Assembly (NCBI RefSeq): GCF_900110575.1
Contig: NZ_FOEF01000027.1
Coordinates: forward strand, 46,676 to 110,675
Length of the DNA stretch: 64,000 nt
Origin: Amycolatopsis saalfeldensis
GTDB lineage: Bacteria; Actinomycetota; Actinomycetes; Mycobacteriales; Pseudonocardiaceae
Direction: 5' to 3'
The notes under the pieces are model-generated. The model saw only the letters and a program-made list of their open reading frames with translations. It was not told where the DNA came from and did not search any database. This document shows positions 43,197 through 51,021 of this stretch, piece by piece. The stretch's first letter is position 1. Each line of letters opens with the position of its first letter. The position numbers were made by a program, and so were the translations under genes.

Positions 43197-44579
43197 TCAC
43201 TCGTCCGAGTGAGGGCCGAGCACCTTCCCCGGGTTGAGGATTCCGTGTGGGTCGAGGGCCTTCTTCACGGCGTGGTGCAACTCCAGGACACCCGGTCCGA
43301 GTTCCTGGACAAGGCCGGTCCGCTTGAGCAGGCCGACCCCGTGTTCGCCGGTCACGGTGCCGCCGAGCGCCAGGGCGTCGGCCACGATGTCGTCGAACGC
43401 CGCCTGCGCGCGCCGCCGCGCGTCCTCGTCCCCGGTGGGGGTGATGAGCAGCGGGTGCAGGTTGCCGTCGCCGATGTGCGCGATGTTGGCGACCTGCGTG
43501 TCGTGCCGCTTCGCCGCGAGGTCGATGCGCGCGAGCATCTCCGGGACCAGGTGCGTCGGCACGCAGACGTCCTCGGTGAGCACCGGGCCGAGCCGCTCCA
43601 GGGCCGGGTACGCGAGCCGCCGGGCGGCGAACAGCGCGTCGGCCTCCTCCTGGTCGGACGACTGCGCCGCCCAGGTCGCGCCGGCCTTCTCGAAGCACTC
43701 CAGCATCACGGTGGCCTCGCGGTCCCCCGCCTCGCCCGGCGCGTCGCTGCGGCCCAGCAGCACCACCTCGGCGTCGGCGGAAAGGCCCATGTTCTTCCAC
43801 GCGTCGACGGCGGCCAGGCAGTGCCGGTCCACCAGTTCCAGCGCCGAGGGCACCACGCCGGCGGCGGCGATCGCGGCGGCGGCTTCCCCCGCGGCGACGG
43901 TGGAATCGAAGTAACCCGCGACGGTCCGCTCGGGCGCACGCTGGGCCCGCAGCCGCACGGTGACCTCGGTGACCACGCCGAGCGTGCCCTCGGAGCCGAC
44001 CATCAGGCCCGCGAGGTCGTAGCCCGCCACGCCCTTCGCGGTGCGCCGGCCGAGCCGCACCAGCTCGCCGGTGCCGGTGACGACCTGCAGGCCCAGCACG
44101 TAATCGCGGGTCACGCCGTACTTCACGCAGCAGACGCCGCCCGCGTTGGTCGCGACGTTTCCGCCGATCGTCGACCACGGTGAGCTGGCCGGGTCCGGCG
44201 GGTACCAGAGGCCCTGGGCGGCGCAGGCCGCGCGCAGATCGTCGTTCACCACCCCGGGTTCGACGACCGCGAGCCGTTCGACCGGGTCGATCTCGCGGAT
44301 CGCGGTCATCCGGTCCAGCACCAGCACCACGCAGCCTTCGACGGCGTTCGCACCGCCGGACAGCCCGGTGCCCGCGCCGCGCGTGACCAGCGGCGTCGCG
44401 TGCTCGATGCATTGCCGCACGGTCGCCTGCACCTCGTCGGCCGTGCGCGGCCGCACGACCACGGCGGGCTGCGCGTACGGCGCCCACTCCGCTTCGTCGT
44501 GCGCGAAGCTGCGCAGCACGTCGGGATCCCGCACGATCCGGTCCCCCGGGAGCACGGCTTGGAGGTCGTCGATCAGCAT
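43197..44579 (-). CDS. FAD-linked oxidase/dehydrogenase, GlcD/D-lactate dehydrogenase type
   Basis: This 460-aa flavoenzyme would oxidise a 2-hydroxy acid such as glycolate or D-lactate. The PCMH-type FAD-binding domain is clear: VVVRPRTADEVQATVRQC, RGAGTGLSGGANA and PDPASSPWSTIGGNVATNAGG. The C-terminal substrate domain contains AHIGDGNLHPLL and GEHGVGLLKR, which hold flavin/metal His residues. No GlcE/GlcF partners are adjacent. ATG 44579. Confidence 0.92.
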   Translation of the reverse strand: MLIDDLQAVLPGDRIVRDPDVLRSFAHDEAEWAPYAQPAVVVRPRTADEVQATVRQCIEHATPLVTRGAGTGLSGGANAVEGCVVLVLDRMTAIREIDPVERLAVVEPGVVNDDLRAACAAQGLWYPPDPASSPWSTIGGNVATNAGGVCCVKYGVTRDYVLGLQVVTGTGELVRLGRRTAKGVAGYDLAGLMVGSEGTLGVVTEVTVRLRAQRAPERTVAGYFDSTVAAGEAAAAIAAAGVVPSALELVDRHCLAAVDAWKNMGLSADAEVVLLGRSDAPGEAGDREATVMLECFEKAGATWAAQSSDQEEADALFAARRLAYPALERLGPVLTEDVCVPTHLVPEMLARIDLAAKRHDTQVANIAHIGDGNLHPLLITPTGDEDARRRAQAAFDDIVADALALGGTVTGEHGVGLLKRTGLVQELGPGVLELHHAVKKALDPHGILNPGKVLGPHSDE

Positions 44580-44706
44580 CGGGCGGATCCCTTCGTCGCA
44601 GGCTTTCCCGTCAGATTAGGTCCGGGTTCCGAATGACTGTCGAAACGGCGGCCGCTCCTTCGACGCATGGGCAAGACCACCGAGCGGAGCCGCCAAGGAG
44701 GCAGCC

Positions 44707-44946
44707 ATGGAAACCACCATCAGCCGACGCGCGATCGCGATGCTCCGGGCCGTCGCCGCCGGGCGCGGCGAGATCGGCTACGGGGCCGAGCCGGACCTGT
44801 TCGTCGACGGGCTCCCCTGCTGCGACCAGTACGCCGCACACGCGTTGGCCCACGGCGGTTTCGTCCGCTCCGAGCGCCCGGGCCGGCCCGGGCTGCGGAT
44901 GCCGGCAGTGCTCACGGCGGCGGGGCTGGCGCTGGTCGCCAGCTAA
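44707..44946 (+). CDS. Small hypothetical protein
   Basis: This 79-aa protein begins METTISRRAIAMLRAVAAGRGE, contains LPCCDQYAAHALAHGGFV with paired cysteines, and ends LTAAGLALVAS. The layout (helix, helix, LTxAG end) resembles a small winged-helix-like fold seen in many short actinobacterial proteins; no family name is certain. ATG 44707 follows GGAGGCAG. It stands alone and is followed by a strong terminator. Confidence 0.7.
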   Translation: METTISRRAIAMLRAVAAGRGEIGYGAEPDLFVDGLPCCDQYAAHALAHGGFVRSERPGRPGLRMPAVLTAAGLALVAS

Positions 44947-44948
44947 GG

Positions 44949-44998
44949 GAAAGAGGCCCTGGCGGCCGCAGGGGAGGGCGGACGCCAGGGCCCCTTTC
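44949..44998. terminator. Terminator between convergent genes
   Basis: Arms GGCCCTGGCG (44955-44964) and CGCCAGGGCC (44983-44992), with outer GAAAG (44949-44953) and CTTTC (44994-44998). It lies between the small plus-strand gene and the minus-strand sortase stop. Confidence 0.8.
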
Positions 44999-45011
44999 GC
45001 GGGGCTACGGC

Positions 45012-45599
45012 TCAGGTGTCGAGCGAGCCGTAGACGATGATGTTGTCGAGATAGCTGTGCGCCGAGGCGTCGAACGCGCCGCCGCAGGTGATCAGCCGGA
45101 TCTCCGGCGCGGTGGTGTTCCCGTACACGGCTTCGGTGGGGAACGACTGCTTCGCGACCTGGTCCACCTTGCTCACGGTGAAGGTGGCCTTCGAGCCGTC
45201 CTGGCGGCCGACCACGATCCGGTCGCCCTTCTTCACCTCGTGCAGCCGCCAGAAGATGCCCTTCTGGTGGTTGCCGTCGATGTGCCCGAGCACCACCGCG
45301 GGGCCGACCTGGCCGGGCGTCGGGCCGTAGGAGTACCAGCCCGCCTGCAGCGGCTGGTCGACCGGCGGCACCTGCACCGTCTTGTCGGCGTTGAGGCCGA
45401 GCGGCACCAGCGAGGAGTGCGCGCCGATGCTCGGCACGTCGACCGACACCGGGACCGAGCGCGGCAGCCCGGCGGCCGGGGCGGCGGCCGCGGCGGGCGC
45501 GGGCTTCGCCGGTTCCGGGGAGGAGCCGCAGCCGATCAGCGCGAAGTTCGAGACGAGGGCGAGCAGCAGGGCGAAGAGCCCGAACCGGGAACGGGTCAC
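45012..45599 (-). CDS. Class F sortase
   Basis: This 195-aa exported transpeptidase-like protein has an N-terminal signal with lipobox-like LIGC24, so it may be a lipoprotein. An Ala/Pro-rich spacer follows, then the sortase barrel (about 48-195) with catalytic H106 in VLGHIDG and C172 in LITCGGAF. The usual downstream catalytic Arg is not obvious: no Arg follows C172. GTG 45599 overlaps the stop of the upstream secreted-protein gene by 4 nt, so the two are translationally coupled and probably act together. Confidence 0.88.
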   Translation of the reverse strand: MTRSRFGLFALLLALVSNFALIGCGSSPEPAKPAPAAAAAPAAGLPRSVPVSVDVPSIGAHSSLVPLGLNADKTVQVPPVDQPLQAGWYSYGPTPGQVGPAVVLGHIDGNHQKGIFWRLHEVKKGDRIVVGRQDGSKATFTVSKVDQVAKQSFPTEAVYGNTTAPEIRLITCGGAFDASAHSYLDNIIVYGSLDT

Positions 45600-46402
45600 T
45601 GCTCGGTCACCGCGGCCAGGGTGCCGTCACCGGTCTCCGGCGCGCCCGCGGGCACGACCGTGACCTGGCCCGGGCCCTGGACCGGCGGCTTGGCGGGCGC
45701 GGTCGGCGTGGTGACCACGGCCGGCGCGACCTTGCCGCATGTGGACGACGCGAGCACGATGTCGCCGCTGCCCAGCGCGCCGAGCGTCTTGCCGCCCAGG
45801 AGCTTCACGTGCAGCGCGTTGACGGTGAGGCTGCCGTCGGCGTGCTTGATCTGCTCGTTCACGATCACCTGCACCACGCCCGGCACGCCGATCTTCTGGT
45901 TCGGGGCCGTGCCCACCGGCAGCTTGCCGATCCGGCCGAGGTCGAGGTTCGCGAGGTCGGACGACGCGGTGATGCCGTCGGCCGTCGACTTGCACTCGGA
46001 GCTGATCACGCTGGCCTTGGGCGTGCTGCCCGCGAGCGCCGCCAGCACCGGCAGGGTGGCGTCGACGACGGCGGCCTTGGCCTGCACCGGCCCGTCGCCG
46101 TCCTGCTTCGCGGAGCTGGTGACGGCCTTGGCCGTGATCAGGCCCTTCAGCGGCACGTCCACGACCGAGGCCGAGGTGGGCCCGTCGGTGCTGGACGGCG
46201 CGATCTTGCCCGTCTCCACGGAAATCCCCTTGTCCCCCAGCACTCCGGCAAGCAGGGAGACCGAGGCGGACGCCCCGTAGGCCGACCCGGCAGGCGAATC
46301 GGCGGCGACGGCCGAGGGGGCCGCAGTGGCCGCGGTGGCGAGCAGGGCCAGTGCCGGAGCAGCGACCACGAAGGTCCGTCCGCGCAGCAGGGCAGAGCGC
46401 AT
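45596..46402 (-). CDS. Secreted choice-of-anchor P-like protein, partner of the sortase
   Basis: This 268-aa exported protein has a signal peptide at about 1-34 (ending SAVAAD). The body is Ala/Val/Ser-rich, starting SAYGASASVSLLAGV, a pattern seen in choice-of-anchor P domains, with two cysteines near 137 and 221. A short end APETG (254-258) followed by only ten residues resembles a sortase-type motif but lacks the hydrophobic helix and basic tail of a normal sorting signal. ATG 46402 with GGAAGGAC. It is coupled to the class F sortase by a GTGA overlap. Confidence 0.75.
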   Translation of the reverse strand: MRSALLRGRTFVVAAPALALLATAATAAPSAVAADSPAGSAYGASASVSLLAGVLGDKGISVETGKIAPSSTDGPTSASVVDVPLKGLITAKAVTSSAKQDGDGPVQAKAAVVDATLPVLAALAGSTPKASVISSECKSTADGITASSDLANLDLGRIGKLPVGTAPNQKIGVPGVVQVIVNEQIKHADGSLTVNALHVKLLGGKTLGALGSGDIVLASSTCGKVAPAVVTTPTAPAKPPVQGPGQVTVVPAGAPETGDGTLAAVTEQ

Positions 46403-46979
46403 GAATTGTCCTTCCGAACATCAAGAATGGATCCCGCCGTCGGATCCCCGAATCCGCGCGTGACCGGACGTAACTGTCGATCACCAGCGAGACTGCGACG
46501 CTAGCAAGGGCCCCGGGAATAACAAAACAAGATCGTCAACGCGAGGCGCCGGATCAGCCGCCACAGTGACGACGTTTTCCGCAATTTCACCACTAAAGAG
46601 TGATGTAACGCGGCGGCGTCGGCCGGATTTCCCTACTCAGAGCCACTGAAACCTTGCACTTTTCCAGGGATTGCCGCGCCGACCACTCCGAGGGGTGATC
46701 CTGCAATGCGTGACATCTGCACACTCACCGTGATGTGACCGCTACCGTCGCCCGCTTCGGCAGACACGGTGGAATCCGCGGAGAAAACGCGTCTTCGGTG
46801 ATCACCCGCAGATAACCGGCGCATCACGGAAATTGTCCACTATGGAGCGTTGGCGGCCGTTCGGGCCGGTCGTCACCGCTATTACCACATAGCCACTCGA
46901 CCGGAACCGCGGGATGACATAACCCAGGCGGTTACTCGCCGACCGCCAAGTCCCAGCGATCGGCAAGCAGCCGCCACCA
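46403..46979. other. 577-bp gap at the left edge of the low-GC island
   Basis: No gene is supported. The right part is clearly less GC-rich than flanking genes. Small inverted repeats such as CACT-AAAG-AGTG (near 46591) occur. The left part holds the promoter of the secreted-protein gene (AT-rich stretch near 46520). The right end is downstream of the membrane-protein gene of the island. Confidence 0.5.
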
Positions 46980-48230
46980 TCACTCCGAACGAAAGGCCGA
47001 CGCCGAGACGTCACCGTCGTCCGAGCCCTGAGTCGAATCTGGGTCGCCGGGTGGTTCGAACAACCCGGCTTCCGCATCCGCGATTGCGGGTGCCGATACA
47101 GCCGACGGGACATCGCCCTCGGCCGACGAGGACGCCGCGACGTCGTCGTCGATGGTCGGGTCCAAGGTGTTGAAGCGGGCGCGAAGGTCAGCAGCGGCCT
47201 CGGTTTGGCCAGCTGCTTGAAAGCTTTGGGCAAGCCGTTCCACGAACAGCTCCCCTTCGGCTGCGTCCGGGGACAGCCCTACCTCCTCCATCATCATCTG
47301 CACGAAGTCACCGGGGGTAGCGCGAGGGGTCGCTTCCGCCCTCTCGACGGCGGGATCGACGATCTCACCGTCGACGACGGGGAACCGAACGTAGCCGGAG
47401 TCGCGGTCGCCGTCGCCGGACATGTGACCGCCGAGCAGCGTCGAGCCCGGAACATTGTTGGCCGCGGCCGTGAGCCGAGCGAGGGTCTCGATGTCGGCCA
47501 CCACGTTCTTCACATCGTGTTGCTGGCGCACGAGCCACCAAACCACCGCACTGCCTGTGTCACTGAGGACGTCTTCACCGAGATAGCGACGTTTGTCCTG
47601 CTCACGTCGCCTTTCGTACTCCCAGACCGCGGCATCCTTGCGGGTCCTCGCGAACATCTCCAGCCGTTCACGATCAGCAGGATCCAGATCCAGCTGCACC
47701 TCGCCCGCGGAGATCTCGATCATCCCGGACTTGTCCGTCACCACCTGGCCCAGCAGGTTGTTCAGCCGGTGCCTGATCTCCGTGACCTCATACGGCGACA
47801 CGCGGACGGTGGCCTCCTTGGCCCGGTCGACCACCCTGTCGATCGCCACAGCTCCCATGTTGGCGTGCAATGGAACGTTCGCGCCGAGACGTGGCCGCCA
47901 CCAGACCTTGGCCGCGAACACGAACCGGTAGTCACTCCAGGAACTCGCCAGCTCGGTGGGCATGACCATCGTCTCCTCAAACCTGCGGGGCTCCGGTTGC
48001 GGCGGCTCGACGATCGGCTCCGAGGCGCGGCGCGCAGCCATCCGAGCTTCCAGATCTTGCTCCCATATGAGCCGTTCCTTGATCTTGGCGCGGATCGCGA
48101 CCGGGATGATCAGCAGCGGCAACGCCAGCAGCAGCCAGATCGGCCAGCCCAGGGCGAAGCCAAGCACCAGTGGCACCCCGGCACAGGCTGCAATCGCGGT
48201 GGAAAGGATCGTCCGATCCGAAGAAGTCAT
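46980..48230 (-). CDS. Membrane protein of the TIR/NTPase operon (possible SPFH-like domain)
   Basis: This 416-aa protein has two closely spaced N-terminal transmembrane helices (about 8-27 and 29-46), then a cytoplasmic region. Residues ~95-215 (DRVVDRAKEATVRVSPYEVTEIRHRL, then GEVQLDLDPADRERLEMF) are reminiscent of an SPFH/band-7 fold followed by a charged helix (WEYERRREQDKRRYLGED); this is a tentative reading. The C-terminal ~80 residues are acidic and low-complexity. ATG 48230 overlaps the NTPase stop by 4 nt. It may be the membrane effector or anchor of the system. Confidence 0.8.
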   Translation of the reverse strand: MTSSDRTILSTAIAACAGVPLVLGFALGWPIWLLLALPLLIIPVAIRAKIKERLIWEQDLEARMAARRASEPIVEPPQPEPRRFEETMVMPTELASSWSDYRFVFAAKVWWRPRLGANVPLHANMGAVAIDRVVDRAKEATVRVSPYEVTEIRHRLNNLLGQVVTDKSGMIEISAGEVQLDLDPADRERLEMFARTRKDAAVWEYERRREQDKRRYLGEDVLSDTGSAVVWWLVRQQHDVKNVVADIETLARLTAAANNVPGSTLLGGHMSGDGDRDSGYVRFPVVDGEIVDPAVERAEATPRATPGDFVQMMMEEVGLSPDAAEGELFVERLAQSFQAAGQTEAAADLRARFNTLDPTIDDDVAASSSAEGDVPSAVSAPAIADAEAGLFEPPGDPDSTQGSDDGDVSASAFRSE

Positions 48231-50212
48231 CGCTGTTCCTCTCGATACCGAAGCTCCGAAGGGCCCGCACCCACGCCTTGCGCCTTGTCGATCAATTGAC
48301 TGAACCGAAGGGCGAGGCCCGTCCTGGTTCCCCGGTCAGGACCGGTGCTCGCCCAATTTCGTGCGACGACGTAGATTTCGGCGAGCTTCACACCGTCACT
48401 GCCGGCAGCCTCGACAATCACGCGCAGAGCCGACGTCGCCTGCGCCTCCGGCATCGACGAGCAGAGGGTCAGGTAGTTCCCGACTTCCCCCGGCCAATCA
48501 GGTCCCCGCTCGGTGAACAACACGTCGGACCAGCCATCTACAACGCTGCGCCGAACCGCCCGATCGGAGAGGTAGGGATGGCCCTGGTTGTCCACTTGCA
48601 GCAATCTGGCCGGCTCGACCAGCATGAGGAAGATCTTGAGATCGGCCGGCCGTGGGTAGTGAGCTTCCCGGGGACACAAGCGTTCAAGCAGTCGACGGAA
48701 AAGTCGCAAATCGCCGCAGGCGAGTCTCAGCAGAGCCGCCACCGCCTGCTCGTCAAGTTCGCCAGGCAGTCGCTTCGAGAGATGGCGGAGACGGGTCAGC
48801 GCCTCCTCAGGGTAGGACCGCGCCATCTCCACCGAGCACAGGTCCACCAGAACAGCAGCGAAGTTCTTCGGCTGTTTGCTGTCCTTCGCCCAGTCGTAGA
48901 TCCGGCGGCGGAAGACTCGCCCATGCGCCAGATTGGCCAGCCCGGCGCTCAGGAGGTTCCTGATGACCGGGGTGAGGTCTTCGGAATCCCCGGCAGCCAA
49001 ACTCCCGGAAAGCTCCGCCAGAAGGTTCGGGTTATCCGTTCGGAGACATTGACCGGCCACCCGCTCGGCCAGGGCCACCTTCTCCGGCCTGCTGAGCCAG
49101 CAGGTCCTGACCAGCTCGTCGACCCAGTCCCGGAAGGCACCAACAAGGTCGAGGTGGTTGTCCCAGAAGTAGGAGACGACCGCTTCCCCATACCCGATTT
49201 CGCGGAAACCGACCTGCCTGGTATCCGTGACCTCGGCTTTGACGTCATGGAGCCGAGCCAGGAAAGATTGACGCTCCAATGAAGGAACTTCTTCCTCCGG
49301 ATGGCCGACTTTGGACAAGAGCAGCCGGACCGATTCGAAAACCGCATTGAGGTGCACGCCTTCGAGCATGGCGACGGTGAAGAGGAGAGCGCGTGACATA
49401 CCGTCCGTGCGGTTTGCAAGGTCGCCCTTGACCTCGGCACTTCGGTCCACCAGAGCAGTGAGTGCCAGCTTGAGGGCTGCCGCGAGGTCACTGTCCTTGC
49501 CGGCCCGGCCGAAGAGCAGGTGCGTCAGTTCGGCGAACCAGGCCAGCTTGGTCATACTCGACTTGCTCAACACCGTCTGCAGCCCGGCGGCCTGTGGCAG
49601 CGCAGAACTGACCGGAACTCGCTCGCCGGCGAGATGCCGCTGTACGACCCGTTCGGGGTCCGGCTTGCCGATTCTCACGCGGTACTGCTGTGTCTCGTCA
49701 CGCTCTGCCCACATCTCCAACTGCGGATTCAGAATGACGACCAGTCTGGCGTCCCGCTGACGAGCATCTGCGCGAAGCCCGGCAAGTGCTGATCGAAGCA
49801 CGAGGTACTCGGCTGCTTCCACAGTCGACAGATCAAGAAGGAGCAGATCTCCCCGTTCGACGTTCGAGACGTCGATACTGCCGCCATCGAGGTCAGCCGG
49901 AAGGGTACAGAACCGATGTTCGGCGTCCAGATGAAGCCGCAGGAGCATTTTCGCTGCCGCTCGACGACCGCTGCCGGCCGCGCCTTCGAGCAAGACGACG
50001 CCGTGTCGCTCCAGCTTGTCCTGTGCTTCACCGAAGCCTTCGGGCGGCTCGAACCTGCGGTACAGCCAGGTAAGATCCGCATCATCGACCTGACTCAGCG
50101 CACGACGGCGTGTCGAGTCGATGGCCGCGAACATCAGATACTGGATGTTCTGCTGGATGTGCGGTTGAGCGGCCTGCGAAGAGTCGGAGGGCGACCGTTC
50201 CTCCGTGATCAC
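48227..50212 (-). CDS. Large NTPase-like protein with degenerate P-loop (STAND/AAA-like)
   Basis: This 661-aa protein of unknown family begins with a short helical region (QQNIQYLMFAAIDSTRRRAL), then DLTWLYRRFEPPEGF. A nucleotide-binding fold follows: LLEGAAGSGRRAAAK at about 75-88 in the Walker A place, where G82-R83-R84 replaces the usual GK(S/T), a Walker B-like GDLLLLDLS near 120-128, and RLVVILNP as possible sensor 1. The remaining ~440 residues are helical, without obvious TPR periodicity. GTG 50212 overlaps the TIR stop by 4 nt. It probably regulates or senses for the TIR partner. Confidence 0.8.
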   Translation of the reverse strand: MITEERSPSDSSQAAQPHIQQNIQYLMFAAIDSTRRRALSQVDDADLTWLYRRFEPPEGFGEAQDKLERHGVVLLEGAAGSGRRAAAKMLLRLHLDAEHRFCTLPADLDGGSIDVSNVERGDLLLLDLSTVEAAEYLVLRSALAGLRADARQRDARLVVILNPQLEMWAERDETQQYRVRIGKPDPERVVQRHLAGERVPVSSALPQAAGLQTVLSKSSMTKLAWFAELTHLLFGRAGKDSDLAAALKLALTALVDRSAEVKGDLANRTDGMSRALLFTVAMLEGVHLNAVFESVRLLLSKVGHPEEEVPSLERQSFLARLHDVKAEVTDTRQVGFREIGYGEAVVSYFWDNHLDLVGAFRDWVDELVRTCWLSRPEKVALAERVAGQCLRTDNPNLLAELSGSLAAGDSEDLTPVIRNLLSAGLANLAHGRVFRRRIYDWAKDSKQPKNFAAVLVDLCSVEMARSYPEEALTRLRHLSKRLPGELDEQAVAALLRLACGDLRLFRRLLERLCPREAHYPRPADLKIFLMLVEPARLLQVDNQGHPYLSDRAVRRSVVDGWSDVLFTERGPDWPGEVGNYLTLCSSMPEAQATSALRVIVEAAGSDGVKLAEIYVVARNWASTGPDRGTRTGLALRFSQLIDKAQGVGAGPSELRYREEQR

Positions 50213-50979
50213 CGGATCTCCTCTTCCCCGGAATCGTGCGAAGCTCGCGGCGTTTCGAGGTTGGCGTTGTCCACCGGTGAAACCGTCCGGTGATCATTCG
50301 TGGTGATGTGATCGGCGTTGTTGAAGGTGCCGGGTCCGGTGTTGGCGGGCCCGTTGAACTTGGACCCGCCGAACACGTCGCCGTGGTACTGGTTTCCCGG
50401 ACCGGCGACGATCGGGCCGCTGCTCCAGATACCGCCGATGCCGTTGCCCTGTACACGCGTTTCGACTCCGGATAAGTTCGCCGGTCGCGCAGCCGATTCC
50501 CGACGGTCGACCAGACCGGGGACGATGTCCAGGATGTCGTGCGCGATGCGGTCCAACACGGAGTCCGACTCACGATGCCGGTAAGTCCGATACTGGCAGC
50601 TCGCCAGTTTGGCGATCCTTTTCGGCAGCTCCTCGACCCGGAGCGGTGTCTCGGCCCGTTCGTCGATGACGGGGATGACGTGCACACCGTTCTCGAACGC
50701 GAGGTGCAGCTCGTGGTGGATCCAGTCCTTCGGGTCGTCGATCTTGCGGTGTCCCTCCGCATCGGCTGCGGTGAGCCAGGTCGGCCCGATCACGCAAAGG
50801 AGCACCTTGCTCCCCCAGACGCCGCTGGTCAGCATGTTCTCGAACTTGACGCCCGCGGGAATCGAGCGGTGGTCCATGAAGACGTGCTCGCCACCAAAGC
50901 GGTCGCGAAGGTCGCGATCGATAATCGTCGCGAGGTCTTGTCCATCGCCAGTTCGGTAGTTCACGAAGATTTCGGGCAT
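50209..50979 (-). CDS. TIR-domain protein (candidate NADase effector)
   Basis: This 256-aa protein has an N-terminal TIR domain (about 1-150): EIFVNYRTGDGQDLA (box 1), VFMDHRSIPAG (box 2), VLLCVIGPTWL and VIPVIDE. The catalytic-type W86-x-x-x-E90 (WIHHE) of NAD-cleaving bacterial TIRs is present. Residues ~165-230 are a Gly/Asn-rich beta-roll-like stretch (GPGNQYHGDVFGGSKFNGP) common in actinobacterial conflict proteins; the end is acidic. ATG 50979 with GAGGAGGG. It follows the XRE regulator by 42 bp and overlaps the NTPase gene. Confidence 0.9.
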   Translation of the reverse strand: MPEIFVNYRTGDGQDLATIIDRDLRDRFGGEHVFMDHRSIPAGVKFENMLTSGVWGSKVLLCVIGPTWLTAADAEGHRKIDDPKDWIHHELHLAFENGVHVIPVIDERAETPLRVEELPKRIAKLASCQYRTYRHRESDSVLDRIAHDILDIVPGLVDRRESAARPANLSGVETRVQGNGIGGIWSSGPIVAGPGNQYHGDVFGGSKFNGPANTGPGTFNNADHITTNDHRTVSPVDNANLETPRASHDSGEEEIR

Positions 50980-51021
50980 GACAAGTAGTCCCTCCTCAGG
51001 GATTCGTGGAAACAGTGGTCG

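Noticed and set aside
45012..45599. Sortase gene considered inactive because of the missing downstream Arg
   Set aside because: Class F sortases vary in that strand and His106 and Cys172 are intact, so it is kept as a gene with a note instead of a pseudogene.
46633..46827. Minus-strand 64-codon frame beside the island
   Set aside because: No ribosome site, no conserved pattern, codon use unlike genes in the window.
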